Shown here piece after piece: positions 7,585 to 16,826 of a DNA stretch of 36,155 bases. Numbering within the stretch: position 1 is the stretch's first letter; each line of letters opens with the position of its first letter. The stretch spans positions 1 to 36,155 of the forward strand of contig JAGABT010000015.1 in the NCBI GenBank assembly GCA_017614505.1, in the 5' to 3' direction. The notes under the pieces are model-generated. The model made no database searches and had not been told where the DNA came from. It saw nothing but the letters and a program-made list of their open reading frames with translations. A program made the translations under genes and the position numbers. The stretch comes from Selenomonadaceae bacterium. GTDB lineage: Bacteria; Bacillota; Negativicutes; Selenomonadales; Selenomonadaceae.

Positions 7585-7593
7585 GGCAGCGTT

Positions 7594-8079
7594 ATGTGGC
7601 AAGATTTAATTGATGTCCTTACGAAGCTCTGCAGCGCCTACGACGGGCTGATTAAGATTGGCGAGAAAAAACGCGCCGCCCTGGTCACGATTGATATGGA
7701 CGGCTTGTCGAGAATCCTCGACGAAGAACAGATTGCCGCAGCCCGAATCCAGGCTCTGGAGAAAAGGCGCGGCTCTATTCTTAATGAGCTTTCTCATTCC
7801 GGCAAAGTCAAAGTCAAATTCGGCAGAGCGGAGGAATTTTACCGCAGCGCGCCCACGCCAGCTATCGAGAAGAAACTGAATGCCCTGCACCAGCTTTTGA
7901 CTGTCAACGTCGAACAGGCGCTGGAACTGCGCGATAACAACCAGATCCTCGCGCAGAGCGCCCTGAACGCCGTCAATTTCCACCTGAACCGCATGACTAA
8001 CGCCGCCGTCGACCCGACCTACGGCAACAACGGCACCAACAGCGTTACGCACCAGAAAAAATTGGATTTCAAAGCCTGA
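7594..8079 (+). CDS. flgN: FlgN-like export chaperone (first of two)
   Basis: 161 residues, mostly helical. The C-terminal motif NFHLNRMTNAAVDPTYG is the conserved FlgN ending (a phenylalanine/asparagine/leucine helix, then TYG). FlgN binds the disordered C termini of FlgK and FlgL and brings them to the export gate. It starts 9 nt after flgM and is followed by a second protein with the same ending, which is unusual. Confidence 0.8.
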   Translation: MWQDLIDVLTKLCSAYDGLIKIGEKKRAALVTIDMDGLSRILDEEQIAAARIQALEKRRGSILNELSHSGKVKVKFGRAEEFYRSAPTPAIEKKLNALHQLLTVNVEQALELRDNNQILAQSALNAVNFHLNRMTNAAVDPTYGNNGTNSVTHQKKLDFKA

Positions 8080-8095
8080 AGCGGCGGTGTGAACT

Positions 8096-8554
8096 ATGGA
8101 AGAAGCGATAGCGATTCTGCGCGAACAAACGGTACTCTGCCGCCAACTGCTGAAACTTTTCGGTGAACTGTCCGAAGCTCTCAAAATCAACTCTCTGGCG
8201 ATGAACGATACCACGAAGAAACTCCCGCCGATTATCGCGCAGCTGAATAAAAATTCCTCGCAGGCACAGGAATTTCTTACCGGCGTCAAGGCTGAGAATT
8301 TCGGAAAGTTCCTCGACACGCAGCCAGACAGCATTCAGCGTACCGTCGCAGTGAATCTCCTCAAGCAGAGCAAAAACCTTCAGACGCAGCTCCGGCGGCT
8401 GACTGAAGCTACAAATCGACTGACGGCAAATGGCAGCGCCTTTGTCGCATTTAGTATGAATGTGCTATCCAGCACGCGGGCGGATAACACTTACGGCGCG
8501 GAAGCTCAAACCGGCAGTCGCAGCGGGCGCCGCATTTTCGACGCCAACGTTTAA
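8096..8554 (+). CDS. Second FlgN-like protein
   Basis: 152 residues, helical, beginning MEEAIAILREQTVLCRQLLKLF and ending with AFSMNVLSSTRADNTYG, matching the terminal signature of the preceding FlgN. Overall identity to the neighbour is low, so this is an old duplication or a two-chaperone arrangement. One chaperone might serve FlgK and the other FlgL, but that is inference. It lies 16 nt after flgN and 48 nt before flgK. Confidence 0.65.
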   Translation: MEEAIAILREQTVLCRQLLKLFGELSEALKINSLAMNDTTKKLPPIIAQLNKNSSQAQEFLTGVKAENFGKFLDTQPDSIQRTVAVNLLKQSKNLQTQLRRLTEATNRLTANGSAFVAFSMNVLSSTRADNTYGAEAQTGSRSGRRIFDANV

Positions 8555-8602
8555 ATCGAAAACTACTTCGCGGACGACTTCAGCCGCGCAGGGGGAAATA
8601 AA

Positions 8603-10276
8603 ATGTCAACTTTCACTGGACTCAACACAATGGTTCGCGGCATTTACATAAATCAGGTGGCGCTGAATACGCTGGGACACAATATCGTAAACGCGGACAC
8701 TGAGGGTTATTCCAAACAGGCGGTAACTCCCGTTGCAACGCCGCCGGAATATACCAGCGGTTTCGCGGTAGGTACCGGCGCCGTAGCCGCGTCAATCACC
8801 CGCGCCCGCGACGTTTACGCCGACGTTCAGTACCGCAACGAAAACGCGCGCAAGGGCTACTACGATACCACCGCCGTTAACTACGACAAGCTCGAAACCA
8901 TTTTCAACGACTCCACCGACAGCGGCATCGAACACGCGCTGGAAGATTTTTACAAAGCCTGGCTGAATCTTTCAGTCAACGCCTCCGATTCCGGCAGCCG
9001 CACGACTATCGTTGAAAAGGGCAAGAATATGACCAACGTGCTGGTTTCCGCCAACGACCAGCTCCGCAACCAGATTGCCGACAAGTATTCCGATATTCAG
9101 ACGCACGTCAAGGACATAAACGAGATTCTGGAAGATTTGGCGGAAATGAACCGGCAGATTACCATGCGCGAGGCTGACGGGCAGACCATGGCGAATGACC
9201 TGCGCGACCAGCGCGACCTTTTAGTCGACCGGCTGTCCAGCTACATCGACGTAGTTGTTCACCAGAATGACAACGGCGCCTACCAGATAAGCAGCAACGG
9301 CGTAGCCCTCGTCAGCGGCGTCGACCGGCTCCATTTGGAATTTTCGCGCGGTATTCCCAGCTCCGAATACGGCGTTGACTACAACGTTCTGGATTACACA
9401 ATCACTGTCAGGGAAAGCAACGTTTCCTTCCTGCCGAGTAACGGCTCCCTTCGCGCAGAATTTGACGCTATCGACGAATGCAAGTCGTACATTGACAAAA
9501 TCACGAACATTGCAACCTACATGCTCACCGCGCTCAATGACCAGCACAAAATGGGCTACGATATGACCGGCGAACTCGGCAGGAATTTCTACGGCATTAC
9601 CGGCGAAATTTACGAGTACCACTACGACGAGACGAATGACTACGCTTACCTGTACGTTATCGACTCCGGCACCGGCGATTACCAGCGCGGTAAGGACGGA
9701 AATGAACTCAAGCTCACAGGTATCAAAATCCTTGAGAAAATGCAGGTCAACGCGGACTTCAGCGCGACCGGCGGCTACAAGCTCGTTGCGGCGGCGACTG
9801 CCTACGACGACGAGCAGGATTACACCGTCAATACCAGTTTGGACGAACACCTGATTGACTGGGGCGGGCGTACCGGCGACGGCACCAACGCGGTTTACAT
9901 CAGCGAGCTGTTCAACATGAGCTACGACAACATCATTTCCGGCGGCAGGGCGAACGTCGCTGCAATTACCAAGTACACCCATTCGCAGAGCACGCTGACG
10001 GCGCTGGGCGGTATCAGCCTCAACGCCTACTACAAGGCGGAAATGAGCAAGCTCGGCGTTGACGCGGCGGCTGTTGACGTTATAATTGAGCAGCAGGATT
10101 TGGTTATGAATCAGATACAGAACTGGCGCGACTCTACCGCTGGCGTCGACTGGAACGAGGAACTTGCCAATATGATTAAGTACCAGCGCGGTTTCGGAGC
10201 GTGTTCCCGCTGCCTTAGCGCAATGGACGAATGTTTAGAGAAGCTGGTTAACAGTACCGGCGTCGTCGGGAGGTGA
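8603..10276 (+). CDS. flgK: FlgK, hook-filament junction protein 1
   Basis: 557 residues. The N terminus (FTGLNTMVRGIYINQVALNTLGHNIVNADTEGYSKQ) and C terminus (EELANMIKYQRGFGACSRCLSAMDECLEKLVN) are the conserved coiled-coil D0 segments of FlgK. The middle part holds the variable surface domains and is typical in length. FlgK is exported by the flagellar type III apparatus with FlgN and joins the hook to FlgL. GGGGG ribosome site before ATG 8603; it ends 5 nt before the flgL start. Confidence 0.95.
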   Translation: MSTFTGLNTMVRGIYINQVALNTLGHNIVNADTEGYSKQAVTPVATPPEYTSGFAVGTGAVAASITRARDVYADVQYRNENARKGYYDTTAVNYDKLETIFNDSTDSGIEHALEDFYKAWLNLSVNASDSGSRTTIVEKGKNMTNVLVSANDQLRNQIADKYSDIQTHVKDINEILEDLAEMNRQITMREADGQTMANDLRDQRDLLVDRLSSYIDVVVHQNDNGAYQISSNGVALVSGVDRLHLEFSRGIPSSEYGVDYNVLDYTITVRESNVSFLPSNGSLRAEFDAIDECKSYIDKITNIATYMLTALNDQHKMGYDMTGELGRNFYGITGEIYEYHYDETNDYAYLYVIDSGTGDYQRGKDGNELKLTGIKILEKMQVNADFSATGGYKLVAAATAYDDEQDYTVNTSLDEHLIDWGGRTGDGTNAVYISELFNMSYDNIISGGRANVAAITKYTHSQSTLTALGGISLNAYYKAEMSKLGVDAAAVDVIIEQQDLVMNQIQNWRDSTAGVDWNEELANMIKYQRGFGACSRCLSAMDECLEKLVNSTGVVGR

Positions 10277-10281
10277 TTGAA

Positions 10282-11700
10282 ATGACGGTTCGTATGAGCA
10301 GTATTCAGTTCATGCATAACTACAAGGTTTCGCTGAACAAGACCTACCAGCAGCAGCAGAAACTTTTTGAGCAGGCGGACGGCAATTCCATTCACAAGGG
10401 CAGTGACGACCCCGTTGCTTATTCGGCTCTGTTGCGCTACCGCTTTACCAACAACGAGAATGCCCAGTACACGCAGAACGTCGAGAACGCCATTTCCTGG
10501 ATGAAAAATTCCGACAGCGTAGTTTCGCAGATGGCGGACAATCTGAAAACTTTCTCCGAAAAAACCGTGCAGGCGGCTAACAGCTACCTTTCGGAAACCG
10601 ACGCCATTTCCATTTCCAAGGAAATGAACTCGATTATCGAAGAAGTCATGGCGAACTGCAACTACAAGCTGGGCGACCGCTACCTTTTCGCGGGGCAGAA
10701 GGATACCACGCAGCCTTTCATTATATCGAACGAATATTTCCAGCGCGGAATGGCTAAGACGCTCGACGCCAAGCAGGCGGCTTTCTTCAAAAATACTTCC
10801 GGCAACGTTGCCTCCGAGCTCTACCAGATGCTGACGCTGCAGGCGGACGACGGCAGTATTTACTACCTTGACAACCAGACCGGCTACATTTACGAAAAAG
10901 AATTTGTCGACGGCGGCTATGAAGACGCTATAACTGCTGGTTATAACTCGGTGAACGATGAAGTTGCCGAAGGCGGAACTGCCGGAGCGCATTACGCCGT
11001 TGGGCAGATGCCCGAAGGGTTCAAAATTTCCGACGCGTTCATGTCGACCGGCGTCATTCGCTGGGAAGTTGCCGAGGCGGACAGGAATGACAATCTTGTC
11101 TACGAGGAAGCCGGTACCGACAAGGACGGCAATGCGCTTTACAACGTCAAGGGCTTGAACGTCACGCTGAACGGCGAAACTGCCGCTTTGAACTTCGTGA
11201 CGATTCGCCAGCGCATTGTCAACTACCAGGGCGATAACAAGCACATTTCCATGGTCAAGCTGAACGGCGCCACCGACAGAAACAGCGATATTGTCAACCT
11301 CACGGGGCAGGATATGTTCGGCTGTGACATTTTCGACGACGCAAGTTCCGGCAACGACCAGTCCGGCAGCGCGATGCTGAATAACATGCTGACGGTCTAC
11401 GAGCAGGTTGCGGGCAACGAGGTACACTGGCTGACTTCCGACGGCGTAACGCTTTCGGACGTTGCGCACGCCACGCTTACCATTTCGCAGACAACGCAGG
11501 GCGCGCGTCTTCAGCTTTATACCAGCGTGCAGGATATGCTGGAAAATCAAAGGGCGGTTATCACCGAGGATATTACGCGCGTCAGCAGTACCGACATTGC
11601 GGAGCTGGCGACGAAACTCATGGAGCTCACGACGATTTATAATCTGGCGCTGTCACTCGGCGGGCGGGTTCTGCCGCAGTCCCTGCTGGATTATCTTTGA
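10282..11700 (+). CDS. flgL: FlgL, hook-filament junction protein 2
   Basis: 472 residues with the flagellin-like N terminus (MSSIQFMHNYKVSLNKTYQQ, then SDDPVAYSALLRYR) and C terminus (DITRVSSTDIAELATKLMELTTIYNLALSLGGRVLPQSLLDYL). The middle section is enlarged compared with FlgL of Bacillus (~300 residues). FlgL lies between FlgK and the filament. The ATG at 10282 fits GGGAGGTG 6-8 nt upstream; GTG 10273 overlaps that site. Confidence 0.92.
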   Translation: MTVRMSSIQFMHNYKVSLNKTYQQQQKLFEQADGNSIHKGSDDPVAYSALLRYRFTNNENAQYTQNVENAISWMKNSDSVVSQMADNLKTFSEKTVQAANSYLSETDAISISKEMNSIIEEVMANCNYKLGDRYLFAGQKDTTQPFIISNEYFQRGMAKTLDAKQAAFFKNTSGNVASELYQMLTLQADDGSIYYLDNQTGYIYEKEFVDGGYEDAITAGYNSVNDEVAEGGTAGAHYAVGQMPEGFKISDAFMSTGVIRWEVAEADRNDNLVYEEAGTDKDGNALYNVKGLNVTLNGETAALNFVTIRQRIVNYQGDNKHISMVKLNGATDRNSDIVNLTGQDMFGCDIFDDASSGNDQSGSAMLNNMLTVYEQVAGNEVHWLTSDGVTLSDVAHATLTISQTTQGARLQLYTSVQDMLENQRAVITEDITRVSSTDIAELATKLMELTTIYNLALSLGGRVLPQSLLDYL

Positions 11701-11742
11701 TTGATTTTCTGGCAGGATTTTTGCGCTGGGAGGTGAAATGAA

Positions 11743-12324
11743 ATGATGTTGCGGCTGAACATACGGCACCAGCTGCCGCAGACGGCGCAGAGGAGTACGC
11801 CCAACCGGCTTGAATCGGCGGCGGTAGTGCCTGCGCGACTGCACGGGAATTTCCAGCAGCCGACAACCAGCAGGGGCTTTACACAGCCTGTCACGGAAAT
11901 TGGCAACTATCCCAGTCGGCGGGCGTGGGGTGCGCGCAACATGACTGATTTCACGCGCGAATACGGGCAGAAAGGCTTTGCTGATTTGCAGGAGGCAACG
12001 TCAAGGCATACGCAGGACGCGTGGCGGCGGGCTACCGGCGGCGGTAAACCAGGCGGGGATATTGCGCAGCAGATCTATCAGGAAATGTTCGCGAAGTATA
12101 CCGCAGTGCCGGTTGCCGGTATCTCAACGATGGAAGGTCCCAGATTCTACGTGACGCCTTCGGAACTGGTTGGCGATTCGGAGCAGGGACACCTTACCAC
12201 GGAAGTTGAAACGACGCCATTTCCGGCTTACAGCTACACGCCAGGCGGCGCGGAAACTTACATGGAGAACGAAGGCTTTATCCGGCGCTGGGTTACTATG
12301 GATAAATATGACATTTACGCCTGA
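11743..12324 (+). CDS. DUF6470 (YviE-like) flagellar-operon protein
   Basis: 193 residues with no signal or membrane segment. It begins MMLRLNIRHQLPQTAQRSTPNRLE, a start typical of DUF6470/YviE, and it occupies the YviE slot between flgL and fliW as in Bacillus. Function is unknown in the family. GGGAGG (about 11728-11733) precedes the ATG pair at 11743/11746. Confidence 0.75.
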   Translation: MMLRLNIRHQLPQTAQRSTPNRLESAAVVPARLHGNFQQPTTSRGFTQPVTEIGNYPSRRAWGARNMTDFTREYGQKGFADLQEATSRHTQDAWRRATGGGKPGGDIAQQIYQEMFAKYTAVPVAGISTMEGPRFYVTPSELVGDSEQGHLTTEVETTPFPAYSYTPGGAETYMENEGFIRRWVTMDKYDIYA

Positions 12325-12368
12325 CAGTTTCGCGCAGGCATAAGAAATAATTTTGTGGAGGAGCGGCA

Positions 12369-12815
12369 ATGAGAAAAGTGATTACCAGCAGGTTTGGTGA
12401 GCTTGACATAGAGGAGCAGCGCATTGTGCATTTCAAAGACGGCATTCCTGCCTTCGAGGACGAGCACGAATTTGTAATTCTGCCGTACGACGAGGACAGC
12501 CCGTACTACTTTATGCAGTCGCTCAGGACGCCGGATTTGGCGTTCCTCATGACGGTGCCGTTTTTGTTTTTTCCAGAGTACACATTTGAAGTCGACGACG
12601 CCACGCTGGAGGAACTCGAAATAAAATCTGACGACAAAGTTTCGTACTATTCGCTGGTGACGATTCCGAACTACAGCATAAGGTACATGACAGCGAATCT
12701 TCTGGCGCCGATAATTCTCAACAATACGAACATGCAGGCGAAGCAGCTTGTTTTGGAAAAAACTGACTACACGACGAAGGAAAGACTTTTTCCCGATAAG
12801 AGGAGGACAAAATAA
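12369..12815 (+). CDS. fliW: FliW, flagellar assembly factor and CsrA antagonist
   Basis: 148 residues, usual FliW length, with the family motifs FGELDIEEQRIVHFKDGIPAFED, then PDLAFLMTVP, and LNNTNMQAKQLVL near the end. FliW binds CsrA and releases flagellin mRNA from repression; flagellin displaces it. GGAGG is 7 nt before the ATG. The next gene, csrA, begins at the very next base after the stop. Confidence 0.95.
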   Translation: MRKVITSRFGELDIEEQRIVHFKDGIPAFEDEHEFVILPYDEDSPYYFMQSLRTPDLAFLMTVPFLFFPEYTFEVDDATLEELEIKSDDKVSYYSLVTIPNYSIRYMTANLLAPIILNNTNMQAKQLVLEKTDYTTKERLFPDKRRTK

Positions 12816-13040
12816 ATGCTCGTCTTGACGCGAAAACCGCGCCAGCAAATCATGATTGGCGACAACATAGTCGTGAACGTGGTTGAAGTTCAGGGAGAGA
12901 ACGTGCGGATAGCAATAGATGCGCCCAGGGATGTAAAAATTTTTCGCGGGGAAATTTACCGCGCAATACAGGAAGAAAATCAGAAGGCGGCGGCGCAGCT
13001 GGGGGACGTAGACCTCCACGACGCCCTGCCCCTGAAATAA
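12816..13040 (+). CDS. csrA: CsrA, carbon storage/flagellin translational regulator
   Basis: 74 residues, starting MLVLTRKPRQQIMIGDNIVV and containing IAIDAPRDVKIFRGEIYRAI, the RNA-binding strand and helix of CsrA. It dimerises and blocks ribosome binding at ANGGA sites. Its ATG follows the fliW stop with no gap, using AGAGGAGGAC inside the end of fliW, so the antagonist and its target are translationally coupled. Flagellin itself is not in this window. Confidence 0.96.
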   Translation: MLVLTRKPRQQIMIGDNIVVNVVEVQGENVRIAIDAPRDVKIFRGEIYRAIQEENQKAAAQLGDVDLHDALPLK

Positions 13041-13121
13041 ACGCCAATTAGAAACGGCGGCAAATCTTCGACAATGCAAACCGCAGATTTCGAGTGGCAA
13101 AGATTAAGGAGGATGAATAAT

Positions 13122-13667
13122 ATGGCAGGGAGGATACCAGAAGTCGCTTCGACATCAACCGGTTATGGAACCGGCAGCTCAACTTCGATGTCACAGCAGC
13201 AAACTCAGCAAACGCAACAGAATCAGCAGGCTCAACAAAGTCAGCAGACTCAACAAAATCAGCAGGTGCAACAGAATAAACAGTCGCAACAGAATAAGCA
13301 GTCGCAACAGAATCAGCAGGATGTGAGCGCTGTTTACACGTCGACGGCAACCGGCGCAAGTACGCAAAGTGCTACCGCAGAAAACATTGCGAATAGCGTC
13401 CAGAAGGCAATCCGCGACGACTACACCATGGACACGAAGGATCTGGACAATATTACGCAGGAACTCAACAAGCTCATGAGCAAGCTCAATCCAAACCTTC
13501 AGTTCGACTACCACCAGGAGGTAGGCGTCATGTCAATCCGCCTGCTCAACAAGGAAACCGGCGAGGTTATCAAGGAACTGCCGCCCGAAGACATGGTTAA
13601 AAACCAGCTCAAGAGAAAAATCTGGCTCGGCGCGGTTATCGGCACTTTCATTGATAAAATCGCATAA
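13122..13667 (+). CDS. flaG: FlaG family protein with a glutamine-rich N-terminal linker
   Basis: 181 residues from ATG 13122, with AAGGAGG (13106-13112) 9 nt upstream. The C-terminal ~90 residues are FlaG (ELNKLMSKLNPNLQFDYHQE, then VMSIRLLNKETGEVIKELPPEDM). FlaG influences filament length and lies before fliD in many species. Residues about 24-66 are almost only Q with T, N, S, K and A between, encoded by a decayed triplet array (13193-13320). The extreme C terminus (KIWLGAVIGTFIDKIA) is hydrophobic. The Q-rich stretch is not part of the family and may vary in length between strains. Confidence 0.88.
   Translation: MAGRIPEVASTSTGYGTGSSTSMSQQQTQQTQQNQQAQQSQQTQQNQQVQQNKQSQQNKQSQQNQQDVSAVYTSTATGASTQSATAENIANSVQKAIRDDYTMDTKDLDNITQELNKLMSKLNPNLQFDYHQEVGVMSIRLLNKETGEVIKELPPEDMVKNQLKRKIWLGAVIGTFIDKIA
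13193..13320 (+). repeat. Glutamine-codon-rich tandem repeat in flaG
   Basis: Imperfect 9- to 18-nt units of CAA/CAG pairs separated by ACT, AAT, AGT, GCT or AAA-type codons. The last part contains two near-identical units CAACAGAATAARCAGTCG. Confidence 0.75.
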
Positions 13668-13701
13668 GTCGACACGCGGCTGAAATCGAAATAATCATAC
13701 A

Positions 13702-13738
13702 GGGCGTCAAGTGGGAAACTCGCTTGGCGCCCATTTTA
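13702..13738 (+). terminator. Hairpin terminator between flaG and fliD
   Basis: GGGCGTCAAG (13702-13711) pairs with CTTGGCGCCC (13723-13732, one G-U), followed by ATTTTA. It could allow partial read-through into fliD. Confidence 0.65.
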
Positions 13739-13754
13739 CAAGGAGGGATCCGCA

Positions 13755-16394
13755 ATGGGTTCAAACGGAATTTACGGCGTGTCGGGCTCTGGTCTTGACA
13801 TTGAATCAATGGTCAAGGTCGGCATGATGGGCAAGCAGAACGAATACGACAAGATGCAGCAGAAGTTCACTGTCAACGAGTGGACTAAGGAAAAATACCT
13901 CGAAACCTACGGCACGCTCATGACGTTCAACAACTCGACGCTTTCGCAGTACAAAATGAGCAGCAACATGAACGCGCGCTCGGCGCACAGCAGCAATGAG
14001 CTGGCACTGTCCGCCGCCGCTAACGCCACTGCCGCCAATATGACGCACTACGTCGAAGTTCAGGGCTTAGCCTCCGCCGCCTACCTTATCGGCGCGCACG
14101 GCGACAACGGCGTTAAAACTCACAACGTCGGCAGCACTGAAAGCATTAAACTGGCGGACGCGCTTTTTGCCAGCGTAGCGGAAGGCAGCCAGGTAACTGA
14201 CATTATAAACAACCGCGTTACCACCTACAGCAAAATTGTTGCGGACGGCAAGGAGTTCAACCCCAACGATATTGCGTTCCAGTTCTCCGTTGGCGACGGC
14301 GTGACCGGCATTACCAACAGCAACCCCGAAGTTGTTTCAGTCAGCGCGGCTATCGGCGCGGAAAAAGGCACGCATACCGTTACCGTCAACAAAGAAACCG
14401 CCAGCGTCTCGCTGAACAGCGTCGACCTTGCCAGAATTACCCACTACGACGATGTTGGCATTGCGAATGACAGCACCGAGAGCAATGAAGAGTTCGACGA
14501 GCAGATTAAAAATATCGCGTTCAAGTACAAGAGCACCGGCGCCGACGATTCGACCATAACTTTCGGCAACCTCAACTATATCACCGACCGCGACGATTTC
14601 GTTACCATGATGATTAATCAGTATCCCGACGAACTCCGCCGCATTATCCCGAACTTTGAGAACCTCGACGTTGCGGATATTAACAGGCTCTACCCCGACC
14701 TTTACGACCAGGTTTCGGATACGATCAACGCCGCCAGCACCTACACCACGCTCGCCAATGACGAAGAAACGCTGGCTGGCACCAACGCTATCAGTTTCAC
14801 GCTCAGCGACGGATTCAACTCGGCGGAAATTACTTTCAACTACCTTGAGATTATGCAGGGTACGGCGACGATTTCTGAACTCAATCGCAGAATCAGCGCG
14901 GCGGGTCTGAATATCGAGTCCAGCTACGAAGTTGGCGGCGAGCTTACGCTCAGGAATACGCAGCCTGGCTCTGAAAATAAAATTTCAATCACCGTTGCGG
15001 CGAACGAGGAAAATAACCCCGTTGGTACGAATACCGCCGCCTTTTTGAACGCAATGGGGCTTACCAATTCCGTCACGCAGCAGCAGTACGGCAGTACCGG
15101 CGCTCCGGCTTATGCGGCGGGCGAAACTCTGACGGCTTCCGGCGCTGATGTTACAATGACTGTTGATGGCGTAACCGTTCCGATGGACGGCGATACCGCC
15201 ACGGTTGACGGCGTAACCTACACGGCGCTGGGAACGGGCGAGGCTACCGTTGGCATTGACCACAAGGTTATTTCCGTTACCTACCAGCAGCTTCTGGACG
15301 GCTACACATTTAACGATCTGGCGGCGGCAGTAAACTCGCTCGGCACGAACGTCCGCGCAAGCTACGACTCGGTTCAGGACAGCTTTTCCTTCTACAACAG
15401 CGAGAGCGGCTCCAAAAACGGCGTGACTTTAACCATGGCGTCTAACACCGACGACGATAATATTGGCGACAGGACGGCGCAGTTTTTCACGAATCTCGGT
15501 CTGCAAAAATCTTCGCGCGGCGTTGTCAGTGAAGACTTCGACTCCACCTTCCACGCCGGCGAAACTAAAATGCTCATGGGCGATAACGCCAGCGTCAAAA
15601 TCGACGGCGTGAGCTACGACGACCTTGACTCCAACAAAGCCACTGTCAACGGCGTCATTTACAATTTCAACCAGATTACCACCGAGCCCGTGACCGTTAC
15701 AATCACGCAGGACGTGGATAAAATCGTCAGCTACGTCAAATCCTTCGTCGAAGATTACAACAAGCTGATTTCCGGCTTGCAGGATTTGTACCACGAAAAG
15801 TCCAACGATGGGTACCTGCCGCTCACTGACGCTCAGCGCGCCGAAATGAAGGACGAGCAAATCGAGAAGTGGGAGAAAAAGGCGAAGGAAGGCTTGCTTT
15901 ACCACGACAGCACGATTGGCAGAATCATTGACAAAATGCGCGACGCCATTTCCCAGCGGGTTGAAGGCATTGACAGCAAGTACAACACGGTTTATTCCCT
16001 TGGAATTTCGAGCGCCGGTACCAGAGGGCAGCTCACTCTGGACGAAGAAAAACTTCGCACGGCGCTTGCTGACGACCCCAATGCGGTTTACAACATTTTC
16101 GCTAAGCTGGACAAAGACGACGACGCCAGCGGCAACGGCGTAGCGCAGCGCCTCGGCGACGTTTTAAGCAACGGTCTGAAGGCAATCAGAACGCGCGCCG
16201 GTTCCAGCAGCGACATTTCCGAAGACAGCGACCTGAATAATCTTCTGCGCGAACTCCAGGTAAAGATGAGCAACTTCAAGATTATGATGAACGCATACGA
16301 GGAAGCGCTCTACAAAAAATATGACGCCATGGAAAGTTCGCTGGCAGTTTTGGGCGCGCAGCTGAATTACGTTACCGGCGCGTTCAACAGTTGA
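13755..16394 (+). CDS. fliD: FliD, filament cap protein (unusually large)
   Basis: 879 residues against roughly 450-700 in most species. The N terminus (YGVSGSGLDIESMVKVGMMGKQNEYDKMQQKF ...) and the C terminus (SYVKSFVEDYNKLISGLQDL, then a helical end YEEALYKKYDAMESSLAVLGAQLNYVTGAF) are the conserved FliD_N and FliD_C parts. The extra length is in the central immunoglobulin-like domains, which include two related segments with TVDGV...TVNGV motifs around residues 470-500 and 610-640. FliD caps the growing filament and may bind surfaces. GGAGG precedes ATG 13755; FliS, the chaperone of flagellin, follows. Confidence 0.93.
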   Translation: MGSNGIYGVSGSGLDIESMVKVGMMGKQNEYDKMQQKFTVNEWTKEKYLETYGTLMTFNNSTLSQYKMSSNMNARSAHSSNELALSAAANATAANMTHYVEVQGLASAAYLIGAHGDNGVKTHNVGSTESIKLADALFASVAEGSQVTDIINNRVTTYSKIVADGKEFNPNDIAFQFSVGDGVTGITNSNPEVVSVSAAIGAEKGTHTVTVNKETASVSLNSVDLARITHYDDVGIANDSTESNEEFDEQIKNIAFKYKSTGADDSTITFGNLNYITDRDDFVTMMINQYPDELRRIIPNFENLDVADINRLYPDLYDQVSDTINAASTYTTLANDEETLAGTNAISFTLSDGFNSAEITFNYLEIMQGTATISELNRRISAAGLNIESSYEVGGELTLRNTQPGSENKISITVAANEENNPVGTNTAAFLNAMGLTNSVTQQQYGSTGAPAYAAGETLTASGADVTMTVDGVTVPMDGDTATVDGVTYTALGTGEATVGIDHKVISVTYQQLLDGYTFNDLAAAVNSLGTNVRASYDSVQDSFSFYNSESGSKNGVTLTMASNTDDDNIGDRTAQFFTNLGLQKSSRGVVSEDFDSTFHAGETKMLMGDNASVKIDGVSYDDLDSNKATVNGVIYNFNQITTEPVTVTITQDVDKIVSYVKSFVEDYNKLISGLQDLYHEKSNDGYLPLTDAQRAEMKDEQIEKWEKKAKEGLLYHDSTIGRIIDKMRDAISQRVEGIDSKYNTVYSLGISSAGTRGQLTLDEEKLRTALADDPNAVYNIFAKLDKDDDASGNGVAQRLGDVLSNGLKAIRTRAGSSSDISEDSDLNNLLRELQVKMSNFKIMMNAYEEALYKKYDAMESSLAVLGAQLNYVTGAFNS

Positions 16395-16421
16395 TTTTTT
16401 GCAAAGGAAATTGGTGATGAT

Positions 16422-16826
16422 ATGGTAAATGCGGCGGAGGCATACAGACGGCAGCAGATTTTGAATGCGCCGCCCGAACAGTTGACGCTCATGCTCTACA
16501 ACGGCTGTCTGCGGTTTATCGACGATGGGACTGCCGCAGTAAAGGAAAAGCGGTTCGAGGACGCAAATACGTCACTGCAAAAGGCGCAGCGTATAATTTC
16601 GGAGTTCCGCATGACGCTCAACATGGACTACGAAATTTCACACCAACTGCTTCCGTTGTACAATTACATTTATGACAGGCTCGTTGAAGGCAACATGAAA
16701 AGCGACGTGGCAATTTTGGACGGCGCCCGCGAAATTGTTTTTGAACTGCGTGACGCATGGGTCGGCGCCATGAAAAAGGCTCGCGAAGAAAAACATCAAG
16801 GGGAGGGCGGACAAGGTTATGCATAA
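16422..16826 (+). CDS. fliS: FliS, flagellin export chaperone
   Basis: 134 residues. Family motifs: NAPPEQLTLMLYNGCLRFID near residue 15, the helix LNMDYEISHQLLPLYNYIYDRLVEGN, then EIVFELRDAW. FliS binds the C terminus of flagellin in the cytosol and prevents early polymerisation. Its last 8 nt overlap the next gene, so the two are translationally coupled. Confidence 0.95.
   Translation: MVNAAEAYRRQQILNAPPEQLTLMLYNGCLRFIDDGTAAVKEKRFEDANTSLQKAQRIISEFRMTLNMDYEISHQLLPLYNYIYDRLVEGNMKSDVAILDGAREIVFELRDAWVGAMKKAREEKHQGEGGQGYA

Noticed and set aside
9221..9982. A 253-codon minus-strand frame opposite flgK
   Set aside because: Shadow of flgK with a low-complexity V/N/A composition and no start signal.
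10111..11550. A 479-codon open frame on the minus strand opposite flgL
   Set aside because: It mirrors a well-supported flgL, has no ribosome site and no recognisable domain; long antisense frames are common in GC-rich genes with strong codon bias.
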